Made by a program: the position numbers and the translations under genes. A stretch of DNA of 64,000 bases from Pseudotabrizicola sp. (lineage in GTDB: Bacteria > Pseudomonadota > Alphaproteobacteria > Rhodobacterales > Rhodobacteraceae). The first letter of the stretch is position 1. Each line of letters starts with the position of its first letter. The DNA lies in the NCBI RefSeq assembly GCF_030656345.1, contig NZ_JAUSNR010000019.1, positions 186,001 to 250,000 on the forward strand. Reading direction: 5' to 3'. The notes beneath the pieces are model-generated. The model was not told the DNA's origin. It made no database searches and saw only the letters and a list, made by a program, of their open reading frames with translations. Of the stretch, positions 31,089 through 39,596 are shown piece by piece.

Positions 31089-33410
31089 TCAGCGTTTTGC
31101 GCCCTTTGGTGGCACAAAGCGCTTGGACGTGTCCTTGGCATCGGCGCGCGGGCGGGCCGGGGCATCGGACTTGCGGGCAAAGGGCTTTTTGCCATCGCCA
31201 GCCGGTTTGAACCCGGCCGTTTTGCCAGCCGGTTTACCATCACGCTTGGCATAGGGGCGGGACTCATCGCCTTTGGGCGCATAGGTGCGCTTTTCGGCGC
31301 GGTCGCCTTCGGCCTTTGGCTTGTAGCCGGTGCCTTCAGCCGCATGGCTTTTGAAGCCTGCCGCGCGGGCCGGTTTGCCCTCACTGCCGCCAAAGGATTT
31401 GAACCCTGCCGATTTGAACTTGGCACCGCCAGCTGGGCCGTCTTCGCGCTTGGCATAAGGCTTGCGCTCTGCGCCGTCACGTGGGGCGTAGGGCTTGCGG
31501 TCACCGTCTTCGCGCTTGGCGTAAGGCTTGCGCTCTGCTCCGTCACGCGGGGCGTAGGGCTTGCGCTCTGCGCCTTCGCGGGGCGCATAGGGTTTACGCT
31601 CGGCGTCATCACGCTTGGCATAGGGCGTGCGTTCTGCGGCTGCACGTGGCGCGTAGGGCTTGTCTTCACGCGGCGCATAAGGCTTGCGCTCGGCATCGTC
31701 GCGCTTGACGTAAGGTTTGCGCGCCGGGGCCGGGGCGGAGATGATCGCGTCATCCTCGACCACGCGCGGCGACTTGGGCTTATAGGCCGGACGATCTTCG
31801 CGCGGGGCACGTTCTGGCCGCTCAAGGCTTGGCTCGCCTTCCATCCGCTCCATGATCAGACCCGGTTCCAGCTCCAGCTGCGGGCCGAAACGGCCTGCCA
31901 GTGGTTCGGCGATCTGCACATAGGTGATGTCTTCCTTTACCCGGATCGCGCCGATCCCGTCCTTGGAAATGCCAGCCCCATCGCAGATTTTCGGCAGTAT
32001 CCAGCGCGCTTCGGCACGGCCGGAATGGCCGACGGTCAGGGTAAACCAGACGGAAGGGCCAAATTCGCTGCGTTCGCGCGGGGCCGATGCTGGCGGTGGC
32101 GGCAGGCTGTCGGACAGCACTTCCGGGGCCGACCGGCCTTCGCGCCACAACCGGATGAAGGCGGCGGCGGTCTGTTCAGCGCCAAAGCGTTCGATCAGGG
32201 TGCCGACCATGGCGGCATCGTCGCCGACAGCCTCGGTCAGAGCCGGGTGTTCCAGAATGCGCTGGTCATCGCGGGCCTGCACTTCTTCGGCGCTGGGGGC
32301 CTTGACCCATTGCGCCACGACCTTGGCGCCAGCCAGCAGACGCTGCGCCTTCTTCGCCTCGGCCGGGGGCACGATCAGCGCCGACACGCCCTTGCTTCCC
32401 GCGCGGCCGGTCCGGCCAGAGCGGTGCAGCAGGGTATCAGAGTTCGACGGCAGATCGGCGTGGATCACCAGTTCCAGACCCGGAAGGTCGATGCCACGCG
32501 CCGCCACATCAGTCGCAATACAAACCCGCGCCCGCCCGTCGCGCAGCGATTGCAGCGCGTGCGTGCGTTCCTGTTGGCTCAGCTCGCCCGACAGCGCCAC
32601 GGCCTGAAAGCCACGGTTGGTCATGCGGGCCATCAGATGGGTCACGTTCATCCGGGTTTTGCAGAACACGATGGCCGTCGGCGCATCGTAATAGCGCAGC
32701 GCATTGAAAATCGCATGTTCACGGTCGCGCGAGGCGACCGACATGGCGCGATACTCGATATCGGCGTGCTGCTTGGTCTCGCCCTTGGCGATGATGCGCA
32801 TGGCATCGCGCTGGAAGGTACGGGCCAGCGTCTCGATCTCTTTCGGCACGGTGGCCGAAAACATCAGCGTGCGACGATCCTGTGGGGCAGCGCCCAGAAT
32901 GAATTCCAGATCCTCGGCAAAGCCCAGATCCAGCATCTCATCCGCTTCGTCCAGCACAGTTGCGCGGCAGAACGACAGATCCAGCGACCCGCGTTCGATG
33001 TGGTCGCGCAGACGGCCGGGCGTGCCGACAACAATATGCGTGCCACGGTCCAGCACGCGCTTTTCGGTGCGGTAGTCCATGCCGCCGACACAGGACGCAA
33101 TCTGTGCGCCCGCCACGCCGTACAGCCAGTCCAACTCGCGCTTGACCTGCAGGGCCAGTTCGCGCGTTGGGGCCACGACCAGCGCAATCGGCTTGTCAGC
33201 GTAGAGCAGACGGTCAGAGCCTGCCAGAATTTCCGGCGCAATCGCCAGACCAAAGGCCACGGTCTTGCCCGACCCGGTCTGCGCCGAAACCAGCAGGTCA
33301 CGGCCTTCAACGCCATCGGCCAGAACAGCCGTCTGCACTGCCGTAAGGGCTTCATAGCCCTTGGCTTCCAAAGCCTGCGCCAGCGGCGCGGCCACGTTCA
33401 TATCGATCAT
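31089..33410 (-). CDS. DEAD-box RNA helicase with DbpA-type domain and repetitive basic tail
   Basis: 773 residues from ATG 33410 (MIDMNVAAPLAQAL). Helicase motifs are complete: AQTGSGKT (43-50), PTRELA, GTPGRL, LDEADEML, FSATVP, and HRSGRTGRAG in the second RecA domain. A DbpA-like RNA-binding domain follows (FTLTVGHSGRAEARWILPKI). Then comes a roughly 230-residue basic, disordered tail containing nine degenerate copies of an 11-residue unit (A)ERKPYAPRDG. Probably remodels rRNA or mRNA, possibly in cold response. Longer in-frame starts exist at 33449, 33527 and 33611 but lack good ribosome sites. Confidence 0.92.
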   Translation of the reverse strand: MIDMNVAAPLAQALEAKGYEALTAVQTAVLADGVEGRDLLVSAQTGSGKTVAFGLAIAPEILAGSDRLLYADKPIALVVAPTRELALQVKRELDWLYGVAGAQIASCVGGMDYRTEKRVLDRGTHIVVGTPGRLRDHIERGSLDLSFCRATVLDEADEMLDLGFAEDLEFILGAAPQDRRTLMFSATVPKEIETLARTFQRDAMRIIAKGETKQHADIEYRAMSVASRDREHAIFNALRYYDAPTAIVFCKTRMNVTHLMARMTNRGFQAVALSGELSQQERTHALQSLRDGRARVCIATDVAARGIDLPGLELVIHADLPSNSDTLLHRSGRTGRAGSKGVSALIVPPAEAKKAQRLLAGAKVVAQWVKAPSAEEVQARDDQRILEHPALTEAVGDDAAMVGTLIERFGAEQTAAAFIRLWREGRSAPEVLSDSLPPPPASAPRERSEFGPSVWFTLTVGHSGRAEARWILPKICDGAGISKDGIGAIRVKEDITYVQIAEPLAGRFGPQLELEPGLIMERMEGEPSLERPERAPREDRPAYKPKSPRVVEDDAIISAPAPARKPYVKRDDAERKPYAPREDKPYAPRAAAERTPYAKRDDAERKPYAPREGAERKPYAPRDGAERKPYAKREDGDRKPYAPRDGAERKPYAKREDGPAGGAKFKSAGFKSFGGSEGKPARAAGFKSHAAEGTGYKPKAEGDRAEKRTYAPKGDESRPYAKRDGKPAGKTAGFKPAGDGKKPFARKSDAPARPRADAKDTSKRFVPPKGAKR
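31440..31720 (-). repeat. Tandem 33-bp coding repeats in the helicase tail
   Basis: About nine degenerate copies of an 11-codon unit (consensus ERKPYAPRDGA) give a visible 33-bp periodicity. Such tracts expand and contract easily by slippage. Confidence 0.85.
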
Positions 33411-33688
33411 TATATTTTCCAAAAGAGAGGATGCCATTGCATCCGTGAAGCCCTGTGCGGCGCCTTCTTTCCCTTTTGGCCGCGGGCCTCCTCGCCCGAC
33501 GCGCCCCCGGAATCCTCGGGCCGACATCGGTGGCAATAGCGCAAATGCAGCCGGATGTATAGCGAAACTGACAAATAGCCGGGTTTCAAGCCGTGGAACG
33601 CCCGGCTCCAATTACTTGAAGCCGGGAATTGGCCGTTGTCACAAGGGGGCAGAGGGCCTGACAGTCACCTCAAAGATCAGGGGCTGAC
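33411..33688. promoter_or_regulatory. Divergent region between helicase and HisD-like genes
   Basis: 278 bases without a certain gene. On the minus side it is a long leader for the helicase whose frame stays open to 33611. On the plus side lies a hairpin CCCGGCT (33601-33607) / AGCCGGG (33620-33626), with CCAATT/AATTGG overlapping it. Promoters for both genes must lie here. Confidence 0.5.
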
Positions 33689-34975
33689 ATGAACGGAACG
33701 CATTTCAAAAAGGGCACCACAGAGGACGCACAGGGCGCTGACCTGACTGCCAGTGTCAGCGCCTTGCTGCACGATCTGGAAATCGGGGGTGAGGCGGCGG
33801 CGCACCGCATGGCGCGGGAGCTTGATGGCTTTGACGGCGAGATCGTGCTGTCAGACCAGACCATCGCCGATGCCTGCGCCCGCGTGCCGCAAGGACTGAA
33901 AGACGACATCGCCTATGCGCATGAAAACATTGCCCGCTTTGCCCAGGCCCAGCGCGACAGCATCCGCGAGACCGAGGTCGAACTGCGCCCCGGCCTGACC
34001 GTCGGGCAGCGGTTGATTCCGGTGCAGGCGGCGGGCTGCTATGTGCCGGGGGGGCGCTACAGCCACATCGCCAGCGCGATGATGACGGTGACGACGGCGC
34101 GGGTGGCCGGCGTGCCCCATATCGCCGCCGTCTCGCCGCCACGCGCGGGCGCGCCGGGGGGGATTCCCGATGCCATCCTGTACACTTTGCACCACTGCGG
34201 GGCCGACCGGATTCTGGCGCTGGGCGGCATTCAGGGCATCGCCGCCATGGCTTTCGGGCTGTTCGGTCTGCCGCGCGCCGACATCCTTGTCGGCCCCGGC
34301 AATCAATATGTGGCCGAAGCCAAGCGTCTGCTCTATGGCCGCGTCGGCATCGACATGGTGGCGGGGCCAACCGACTCGCTCGTCGTCGCGGATGCGACGG
34401 CGGACCCGTTGACGGTGGCCTGGGATCTGATCGGGCAGGCCGAACACGGCGCGAACTCGCCGGTCTGGCTGGTGACCGACTGCGCCGCGCTGGCGACCGA
34501 GGTGGCGCGGCTGGCACCGCTGTGCGCCGCAGACCTGCCGCAACCGAACCGCGCGGCGGCCGAGGCGGCGTGGCAGGCTTTGGGTGAAATCATCCTGTGC
34601 CCCGACCGCGAGGCCATGGCGCGTGAGGCCGACCGCATCGCACCCGAGCATCTGCATGTGCAGGCCGCCGACCTGGACTGGTGGAAGGCCCGGCTGACCG
34701 CCTATGGCTCGCTGTTTCTGGGTGAGGAATCGACCGTGGCCTTCGGCGACAAGGCGGCGGGCACCAACCATGTGCTGCCAACCTCGGGGGCCGCGCGCTA
34801 TACCGGCGGGCTTTCCGTCCACAAGTTCCTGAAAACCGTGACGTGGCAGCGGGTGACGGCAGAGGCCCTGCCCCGCCTCGCCTCAGTCACCGCCAACATC
34901 AGCCGCTTTGAAGGCATGGAGGGCCACGCCCGCACCGCCGATCTGCGGCTAAAGAAATATGCGACTCGCCTCTGA
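33689..34975 (+). CDS. Histidinol-dehydrogenase-family enzyme (sulfopropanediol dehydrogenase HpsN-like?)
   Basis: 428 residues, NAD- and zinc-dependent four-electron oxidation of an alcohol to an acid. All HisD key residues are visible: QAEHG (zinc Gln and His), APEHLHVQ (catalytic Glu-His), FGDKAAGTNHVLPTSG (zinc Asp) and EGHARTADL (zinc His). GGIQGIAAMAFG and GPGNQYVAEAKRLLYGRVGI are family blocks. The context (lyase plus racemase, no his genes) argues for a HisD paralogue such as HpsN, which oxidises (R)-2,3-dihydroxypropane-1-sulfonate to sulfolactate. The specific substrate is inference. Confidence 0.8.
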   Translation: MNGTHFKKGTTEDAQGADLTASVSALLHDLEIGGEAAAHRMARELDGFDGEIVLSDQTIADACARVPQGLKDDIAYAHENIARFAQAQRDSIRETEVELRPGLTVGQRLIPVQAAGCYVPGGRYSHIASAMMTVTTARVAGVPHIAAVSPPRAGAPGGIPDAILYTLHHCGADRILALGGIQGIAAMAFGLFGLPRADILVGPGNQYVAEAKRLLYGRVGIDMVAGPTDSLVVADATADPLTVAWDLIGQAEHGANSPVWLVTDCAALATEVARLAPLCAADLPQPNRAAAEAAWQALGEIILCPDREAMAREADRIAPEHLHVQAADLDWWKARLTAYGSLFLGEESTVAFGDKAAGTNHVLPTSGAARYTGGLSVHKFLKTVTWQRVTAEALPRLASVTANISRFEGMEGHARTADLRLKKYATRL

Positions 34976-34982
34976 TTCGCAT

Positions 34983-35063
34983 TCTTGGCAAAAATACTCC
35001 GGGGTTGCCCGCTTGTTCGCCACTGGTTCGAGAACCAGCCGGCGACGGGCAGAGCCCCGGGGT
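34983..35063. repeat. Intergenic GGC(C/A)AAAATACTCC hairpin element, copy 1
   Basis: Begins TTCTTGGCAAAAATACTCCGGGG. A nested hairpin follows: TGCCCG ... CGGGCA outside, TCGCC/GGCGA next, and the perfect CTGGTTC-GA-GAACCAG at the tip, flanked by CCGGGG/CCCCGG. A related sequence lies at 54,581. It follows the stop of the HisD-like gene. Confidence 0.6.
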
Positions 35064-35086
35064 CCTCAACCAGAAAGACACTCATC

Positions 35087-36088
35087 ATGCACCTCTCCCG
35101 CTTTCCCCGCATCCGCCTTGCCCATCTGCCGACCCCGCTGGAACCTATGCCGCGCCTGACGGCCCTGCTGGGCGGGCCGGAGCTGTGGATCAAACGAGAT
35201 GACTGCACCGGCCTTTCTACGGGCGGCAACAAGACCCGCAAGCTTGAATACCTGATGGCTGAGGCACTGGCGCAGGGCGCCGATATGGTGCTGACCCAAG
35301 GGGCCACGCAATCGAACCACGCCCGCCAGACGGCCGCAGCGGCGGCCAAGCTGGGGCTGGATTGCCATATCCTGCTGGAAGACCGTACCGGCTATAACGA
35401 GCCGAACTACCGGCTGAACGGCAACGTCCTCCTCGATGTGCTGCATGGGGCCACCATCGAACATCGCGGGCCGGGGCTGGATATGAATGCCGAGCTTTTG
35501 GCCGTAACAGAGACGTTTCGGGCGAAGGGGCGGCGGCCCTATGCCATTCTGGGCGGCGGGTCGAATGCGACCGGGGCGCTGGGCTATGTCAACTGCGCGC
35601 TGGAACTGCTGGGGCAGATGGTCGACCGTGGGATCAGCTTTGACCATATGGTCACCGCCACCGGATCGTCGGGCACCCATGCCGGGCTGATCGTGGGCCT
35701 CAAGGCGCTGAACGCGCAGCTGCCGCTGCTGGGCATCGGCGTGCGCGCAGCCAAGGATGTGCAAGAGGCGAACGTGTTCCGGCTGGCGCAGGCTGTCGAG
35801 GAAAAGCTGGGCACGCAAGGCGTGGTCAGCCGTGACGATGTGGTCGCCAATTGCGACTACATCGGGCAGGGCTACGGCATCCCCGCCGACAGCACGCTGG
35901 AGGCCATAGACATCTTTGCCCGGCAAGAGGCGATTTTGCTCGATCCGGTCTATTCCGGCAAGGGTGCTGCCGGGCTGATCGATCTGATCCGCAAAGGGCA
36001 TTTCAAGAAGGGCGAGCGGGTGGTGTTTCTGCACACCGGCGGGGCGATCGGCCTGACCGGCTATACCCACGTATTGCCGCACGCATGA
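35087..36088 (+). CDS. PLP-dependent lyase, CuyA (L-cysteate sulfo-lyase) / D-cysteine desulfhydrase family
   Basis: 333-residue fold-type II PLP enzyme of the ACC-deaminase/D-cysteine desulfhydrase group. [11 protein letters not shown] holds the PLP lysine, [20 protein letters not shown] the Ser/Asn contacts, [15 protein letters not shown] the phosphate loop region, and [13 protein letters not shown] the C-terminal core. The start MHLSRFPR is at ATG 35087. Its look is close to roseobacter CuyA, which splits L-cysteate into pyruvate, ammonia and sulfite. D-cysteine desulfhydrase is the alternative. Overlaps the racemase gene (ATGA). Confidence 0.8.
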   Translation: MHLSRFPRIRLAHLPTPLEPMPRLTALLGGPELWIKRDDCTGLSTGGNKTRKLEYLMAEALAQGADMVLTQGATQSNHARQTAAAAAKLGLDCHILLEDRTGYNEPNYRLNGNVLLDVLHGATIEHRGPGLDMNAELLAVTETFRAKGRRPYAILGGGSNATGALGYVNCALELLGQMVDRGISFDHMVTATGSSGTHAGLIVGLKALNAQLPLLGIGVRAAKDVQEANVFRLAQAVEEKLGTQGVVSRDDVVANCDYIGQGYGIPADSTLEAIDIFARQEAILLDPVYSGKGAAGLIDLIRKGHFKKGERVVFLHTGGAIGLTGYTHVLPHA

Positions 36089-36747
36089 AGACGGTTGGCA
36101 TTCTTGGCGGGATGGGGCCAGAGGCGACGATTCTGCTGATGCAGAGACTGTTGCGCGCGATGCCTGCGCGCGATGATGCCTGTCACATCCCCCTGATCGT
36201 GCATCAGAACCCCGCCGTGCCCAGCCGCATCGCGCGGCTGATCCACGGGGTGGGCGATGACCCCGGCCCGGTGCTGGCCGTCATGGCGCGGGATCTGCAC
36301 GCAGCGGGCGCGCAGGCACTGGCGATGCCCTGCAACACCGCGCATGCCTATGCATCGCAGATCATTGCGGCAACGCCGCTGCCGTTTCTGGACATGCGGC
36401 AGGCCACGGTGTCTGCCCTGCCGCGCGGTCGGGTCGGCATATTGGCCTCTCCCGCCCTGCGGCTGACGGGGGTGTTTGACGAAGTGTTCGAAAGCGCCGG
36501 GATAGAGCCTGTCTGGCCGCAGGACGACGCCCCGGCTCTTGCGCTGATCCAGCGGGTCAAGTCGGGGAACAGCGGACCGCTGGCGGTGGCAGAGATGGCA
36601 CGCCTGGCAAAAGAGATGGCGCGCAACTGTGACCACTTGCTCATCGCCTGCACTGAATTGTCCTTGCTGACGAACGCGATCAGGCAGCCCTTTACCGACA
36701 GCCTGGACTGTCTGGTGACAGAAATTCTGCGGTTTTCGCAGAATTAG
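36085..36747 (+). CDS. Aspartate/glutamate racemase family protein
   Basis: 220-residue cofactor-independent racemase. [18 protein letters not shown] is the family opening. The two catalytic cysteines are in [13 protein letters not shown] (residue about 82) and [11 protein letters not shown] (about 190). These enzymes interconvert D and L acidic amino acids; cysteate is an aspartate analogue, so it may supply the preferred enantiomer to the preceding lyase. The end of the gene lies in an AATTCTGCG/CGCAGAATT hairpin. Confidence 0.88.
   Translation: MKTVGILGGMGPEATILLMQRLLRAMPARDDACHIPLIVHQNPAVPSRIARLIHGVGDDPGPVLAVMARDLHAAGAQALAMPCNTAHAYASQIIAATPLPFLDMRQATVSALPRGRVGILASPALRLTGVFDEVFESAGIEPVWPQDDAPALALIQRVKSGNSGPLAVAEMARLAKEMARNCDHLLIACTELSLLTNAIRQPFTDSLDCLVTEILRFSQN
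36723..36745. terminator. Hairpin at the end of the racemase gene
   Basis: Perfect 9-bp stem AATTCTGCG / CGCAGAATT with loop GTTTT. It overlaps the last racemase codons, between two convergent genes. Confidence 0.6.
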
Positions 36748-36750
36748 AGC

Positions 36751-37728
36751 CTATTCTTCCTCCGCCACCTCTATCGCCCCCGCCAGCGCTGGCGCAATCG
36801 CGTCAAAGCGCGGCACCAGACGGCTGCGGATCAGCGCGCGGCAGTCGCGGGCCAGCTCTTCGGGCAAATGGCCCAGCTCATCCACCCGCGCGATCAGGTG
36901 CACCCGGCGCACATCCCCGGCAAAGGGCAGCGGCATCACCTCCAGATCCGGCAAAAACCGCTCCGCATCCATCAGGTTCAGCGGCGTGGTGATGGTCCAG
37001 CCGCCGGTCTGCACCACCATGGCCAGCACCGACCGCGTCGCCTCCAGCGCGAATCGACGGTCCGGGGTCATCCGCACCCGTGCCAGGTGGCGGGCGATGC
37101 GCTGGCCAATGGGCAGGCTTTCGGAATATTGCACAAAGGGCAGCCGGTCAAGCGCCGCGCGCACATCGCCGCGCACCGACCCTTTCCCCGCCACCAGCAC
37201 AAACGGCTCGCGCAAAATCGGCAGCACGCGAAACGCGGATGTGTCTGGCGGCACCATGGCCGACACCCCGATATCCGCCTCGCGCGCAATCAGCCGGTCG
37301 ATCACATGGTCGGACCGGCCCGAGAACGCATGCACAAAGCAACGCGACATCCGCGATTGCAGAGCAGACACCAGCACCGGCGTCAGCGAGGCATCCAGAT
37401 CGTCGATGATCGCAAGGTTCAGCTGCGGCAGGCTGGCCAGACTGATCTCGGCCAGATCGGCCTGCGCCTCGGACAGTGCCGCCAGCAGCTTGTGGGCGTG
37501 GCGGCGCAGCACCTGCCCCGCCGGGGTCAGCGTCACCGGCTTGGCCTTGCGGTCAAACAGCCGCGCGCCCACCGCCGCCTCCAGCGCGGTGATGTGCTGG
37601 CTGACCCCGGAAGGCGAGCCGCCGATCCGCGTGGCGGCACCGATGACCGACCCCGCCTCCTCCAGTGCCACAAACACCCGCAAGCCCCGCAGGGTAAGTT
37701 CGGTAGAAGGCTTGGCATCGTCGCTCAT
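36751..37728 (-). CDS. LysR family transcriptional regulator
   Basis: 325 residues. The N-terminal winged HTH (LTLRGLRVFVALEEAGSVIG, GSPSGVSQHITALEAAVGAR, LFDRKAK) spans residues about 12-72. A LysR substrate domain follows (LPQLNLAIIDDLDASLTPVL onwards). Its start overlaps the stop of the peptidase gene (TGATG), so the two share a transcript. It converges on the lyase/racemase cluster and could regulate it, but no divergent target is adjacent. Confidence 0.92.
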   Translation of the reverse strand: MSDDAKPSTELTLRGLRVFVALEEAGSVIGAATRIGGSPSGVSQHITALEAAVGARLFDRKAKPVTLTPAGQVLRRHAHKLLAALSEAQADLAEISLASLPQLNLAIIDDLDASLTPVLVSALQSRMSRCFVHAFSGRSDHVIDRLIAREADIGVSAMVPPDTSAFRVLPILREPFVLVAGKGSVRGDVRAALDRLPFVQYSESLPIGQRIARHLARVRMTPDRRFALEATRSVLAMVVQTGGWTITTPLNLMDAERFLPDLEVMPLPFAGDVRRVHLIARVDELGHLPEELARDCRALIRSRLVPRFDAIAPALAGAIEVAEEE

Positions 37729-38699
37729 CAGGGGCGCAGGCTGTCCATCACGCGGACCAGACCGGCAGAGATGCCGGGCTCAGACAGCGCATGACCGGCC
37801 AGCGGGATCATGTTCAGATGGCAATCATCCCAGCCTTCGGCCAGTTTCCAGGCCGAGGTCGGCGGGCAGATCATGTCATAGCGGCCTTGAATGATATGGG
37901 CGGGCAGATGCGTGATCCGGCGCTTTTCGCGCAAAATCCAGCCGTCTTCCTCCAGAAAGCCGCTGGCGTGGAAATAGTGGTTTTCCAGCCGCGAAAAGGC
38001 GCGCGCATATTCGCCCGGACTTTCGCCGACCGGGCCGTCATGATGGACTGAGGCCAAGGCATTTTCCCAGTTCGCCCAGACCCGGCCAAAGCGGGTTTCC
38101 TCCATCAGATTGCCCGAGAACAGGCGGCGGTGATAGGCGGCGATCAGGTTGTGCCGTTCATCCGGCGGGATCGGGGCGATGAAGCGCGCCCACAGCTCCG
38201 GAAAAAACGCCCCCGCGCCGCCGCCGTAAAACCAGTCCAGTTCGGCCTGCGTCATCAGAAACACCCCGCGCAGCACCAGATGCAGGGCGCGGTCCGGGTG
38301 GCTGATGGCATAGATCAGCGCAAGCGTGGCCCCCCAGCTGCCACCGAACAGGATAAAGGCGTTGATGCCCAACGCCTTGCGGATCGTTTCGATGTCGCGC
38401 ACCAGATGCCATGTGGTGTTGTCCGACACGCTGGCATGTGGGCGCGACCGCCCGCAGCCGCGCTGATCGAACAGCACAACACGGTACACATTCGGGTCGA
38501 AATACCGCCGCATCGCAGGCGAACAGCCACCCCCGGGCCCGCCATGCAGCACCAGAACCGGAATGCCATCCGGCCGCCCGCATTGTTCGACATAGATCTT
38601 GTGGCCATCGCCCATGTCGATCATCCGCTGGTCGAACGGGTCAACCGGCGGGTAAAGATATTCAACTGCGCGCTTTTGGCCTGATCTCTGATCCATCAT
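37728..38699 (-). CDS. pip: Proline iminopeptidase
   Basis: Alpha/beta-hydrolase of 323 residues that removes N-terminal proline from peptides. The nucleophile elbow is GGSWGATLAL (Ser about residue 120). The acid is in QGRYDMICPP, and the catalytic His is in LAGHALSEP. LVLHGGPGGGCSPAMRRYFD (oxyanion HGGPG) and VLFDQRGCGRS are family signatures. The first codon may be ATG 38699 or 38696. Housekeeping enzyme upstream of the LysR gene. Confidence 0.94.
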   Translation of the reverse strand: MMDQRSGQKRAVEYLYPPVDPFDQRMIDMGDGHKIYVEQCGRPDGIPVLVLHGGPGGGCSPAMRRYFDPNVYRVVLFDQRGCGRSRPHASVSDNTTWHLVRDIETIRKALGINAFILFGGSWGATLALIYAISHPDRALHLVLRGVFLMTQAELDWFYGGGAGAFFPELWARFIAPIPPDERHNLIAAYHRRLFSGNLMEETRFGRVWANWENALASVHHDGPVGESPGEYARAFSRLENHYFHASGFLEEDGWILREKRRITHLPAHIIQGRYDMICPPTSAWKLAEGWDDCHLNMIPLAGHALSEPGISAGLVRVMDSLRP

Positions 38700-38756
38700 C
38701 GCTCTATATAACGCCTAAGCGTCCTGCATCCAAAGGGCATTCGGAAAGGAAAACTG

Positions 38757-39497
38757 ATGGAAAGTCAAACAACCGTCGATCCGGCAGAGGTGGCGAAGTT
38801 TGAGGCGATGGCCGCCGAATGGTGGGACCCGAACGGCAAGTTCAAGCCGCTGCACATGCTCAACCCGTGCCGGCTGGATTACATCACCAGCCAGATCGCG
38901 GCGGAATTTGACCGGGATCTGACAAAGCCCTTGCCATTCAAGGGTTTGCGCCTGCTCGATATCGGCTGCGGCGGTGGCTTGCTCGCCGAACCGATGGCGC
39001 GGCTGGGGGCCGATGTGGTGGGTGCTGATGCCGCCCCGCGCAACATTCCGGTGGCGCAGGTTCATGCGGCGCAATCGGGGCTGACCATCGACTACCGCCA
39101 TACCACCGCCGAGGCGATGGCCGCCGCGGGCGAGCAGTTTGACGTGGTGCTGAACATGGAGGTGGTCGAACATGTATCGGACCTGTTGGCCTATCTGACC
39201 GCCTGCCGGCAACTGCTGGTGCCCGGCGGGCTGATGGTCTGTTCGACCCTGAACCGCAATGCGAAGTCCTTTCTGATGGCGATCATCGGGGCCGAGCATG
39301 TGATGCGCTGGCTGCCCAAAGGCACGCATGACTGGAAAAAGTTCATCACCCCGGATGAGCTGTATGATCTGATCCGCAAGGCCGGGCTGGACCCGGTGGA
39401 CCGCAAGGGCATGGTGTTCAACCCGGTCACATGGTCATGGAGCCTGTCCTCGCGCGATCTGGGCGTGAACTACGTGACGACCAGCGTAAAACGCTAA
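38757..39497 (+). CDS. ubiG: Ubiquinone biosynthesis O-methyltransferase
   Basis: 246-residue SAM-dependent methyltransferase carrying out both O-methylations of ubiquinone synthesis. [20 protein letters not shown] and [15 protein letters not shown] are the diagnostic N-terminus. SAM motif I is [20 protein letters not shown]. The [10 protein letters not shown] and [12 protein letters not shown] blocks are also UbiG-specific. AGGAAA precedes ATG 38757. It stands alone, divergent from pip. Confidence 0.96.
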   Translation: MESQTTVDPAEVAKFEAMAAEWWDPNGKFKPLHMLNPCRLDYITSQIAAEFDRDLTKPLPFKGLRLLDIGCGGGLLAEPMARLGADVVGADAAPRNIPVAQVHAAQSGLTIDYRHTTAEAMAAAGEQFDVVLNMEVVEHVSDLLAYLTACRQLLVPGGLMVCSTLNRNAKSFLMAIIGAEHVMRWLPKGTHDWKKFITPDELYDLIRKAGLDPVDRKGMVFNPVTWSWSLSSRDLGVNYVTTSVKR

Positions 39498-39596
39498 GCG
39501 CATGCCTGTCGGGCATTAGGGCGATCTTCACACCTGCCGTGACAGCATCGCGGCAGGGGCAAGGGCCCCGGCCGGTTCAGACAGGACGTGCAAGAC

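Noticed and set aside
31344..33539. 731-codon plus-strand open frame opposite the DEAD-box helicase
   Set aside because: All helicase motifs are on the minus strand. The opposite frame is open only because of the GC-rich codon pattern and repeats.
33689..34975. Calling this gene hisD
   Set aside because: Catalytic residues match HisD, but no histidine genes are nearby and the neighbours suggest a paralogue with another substrate, so I left the symbol empty.
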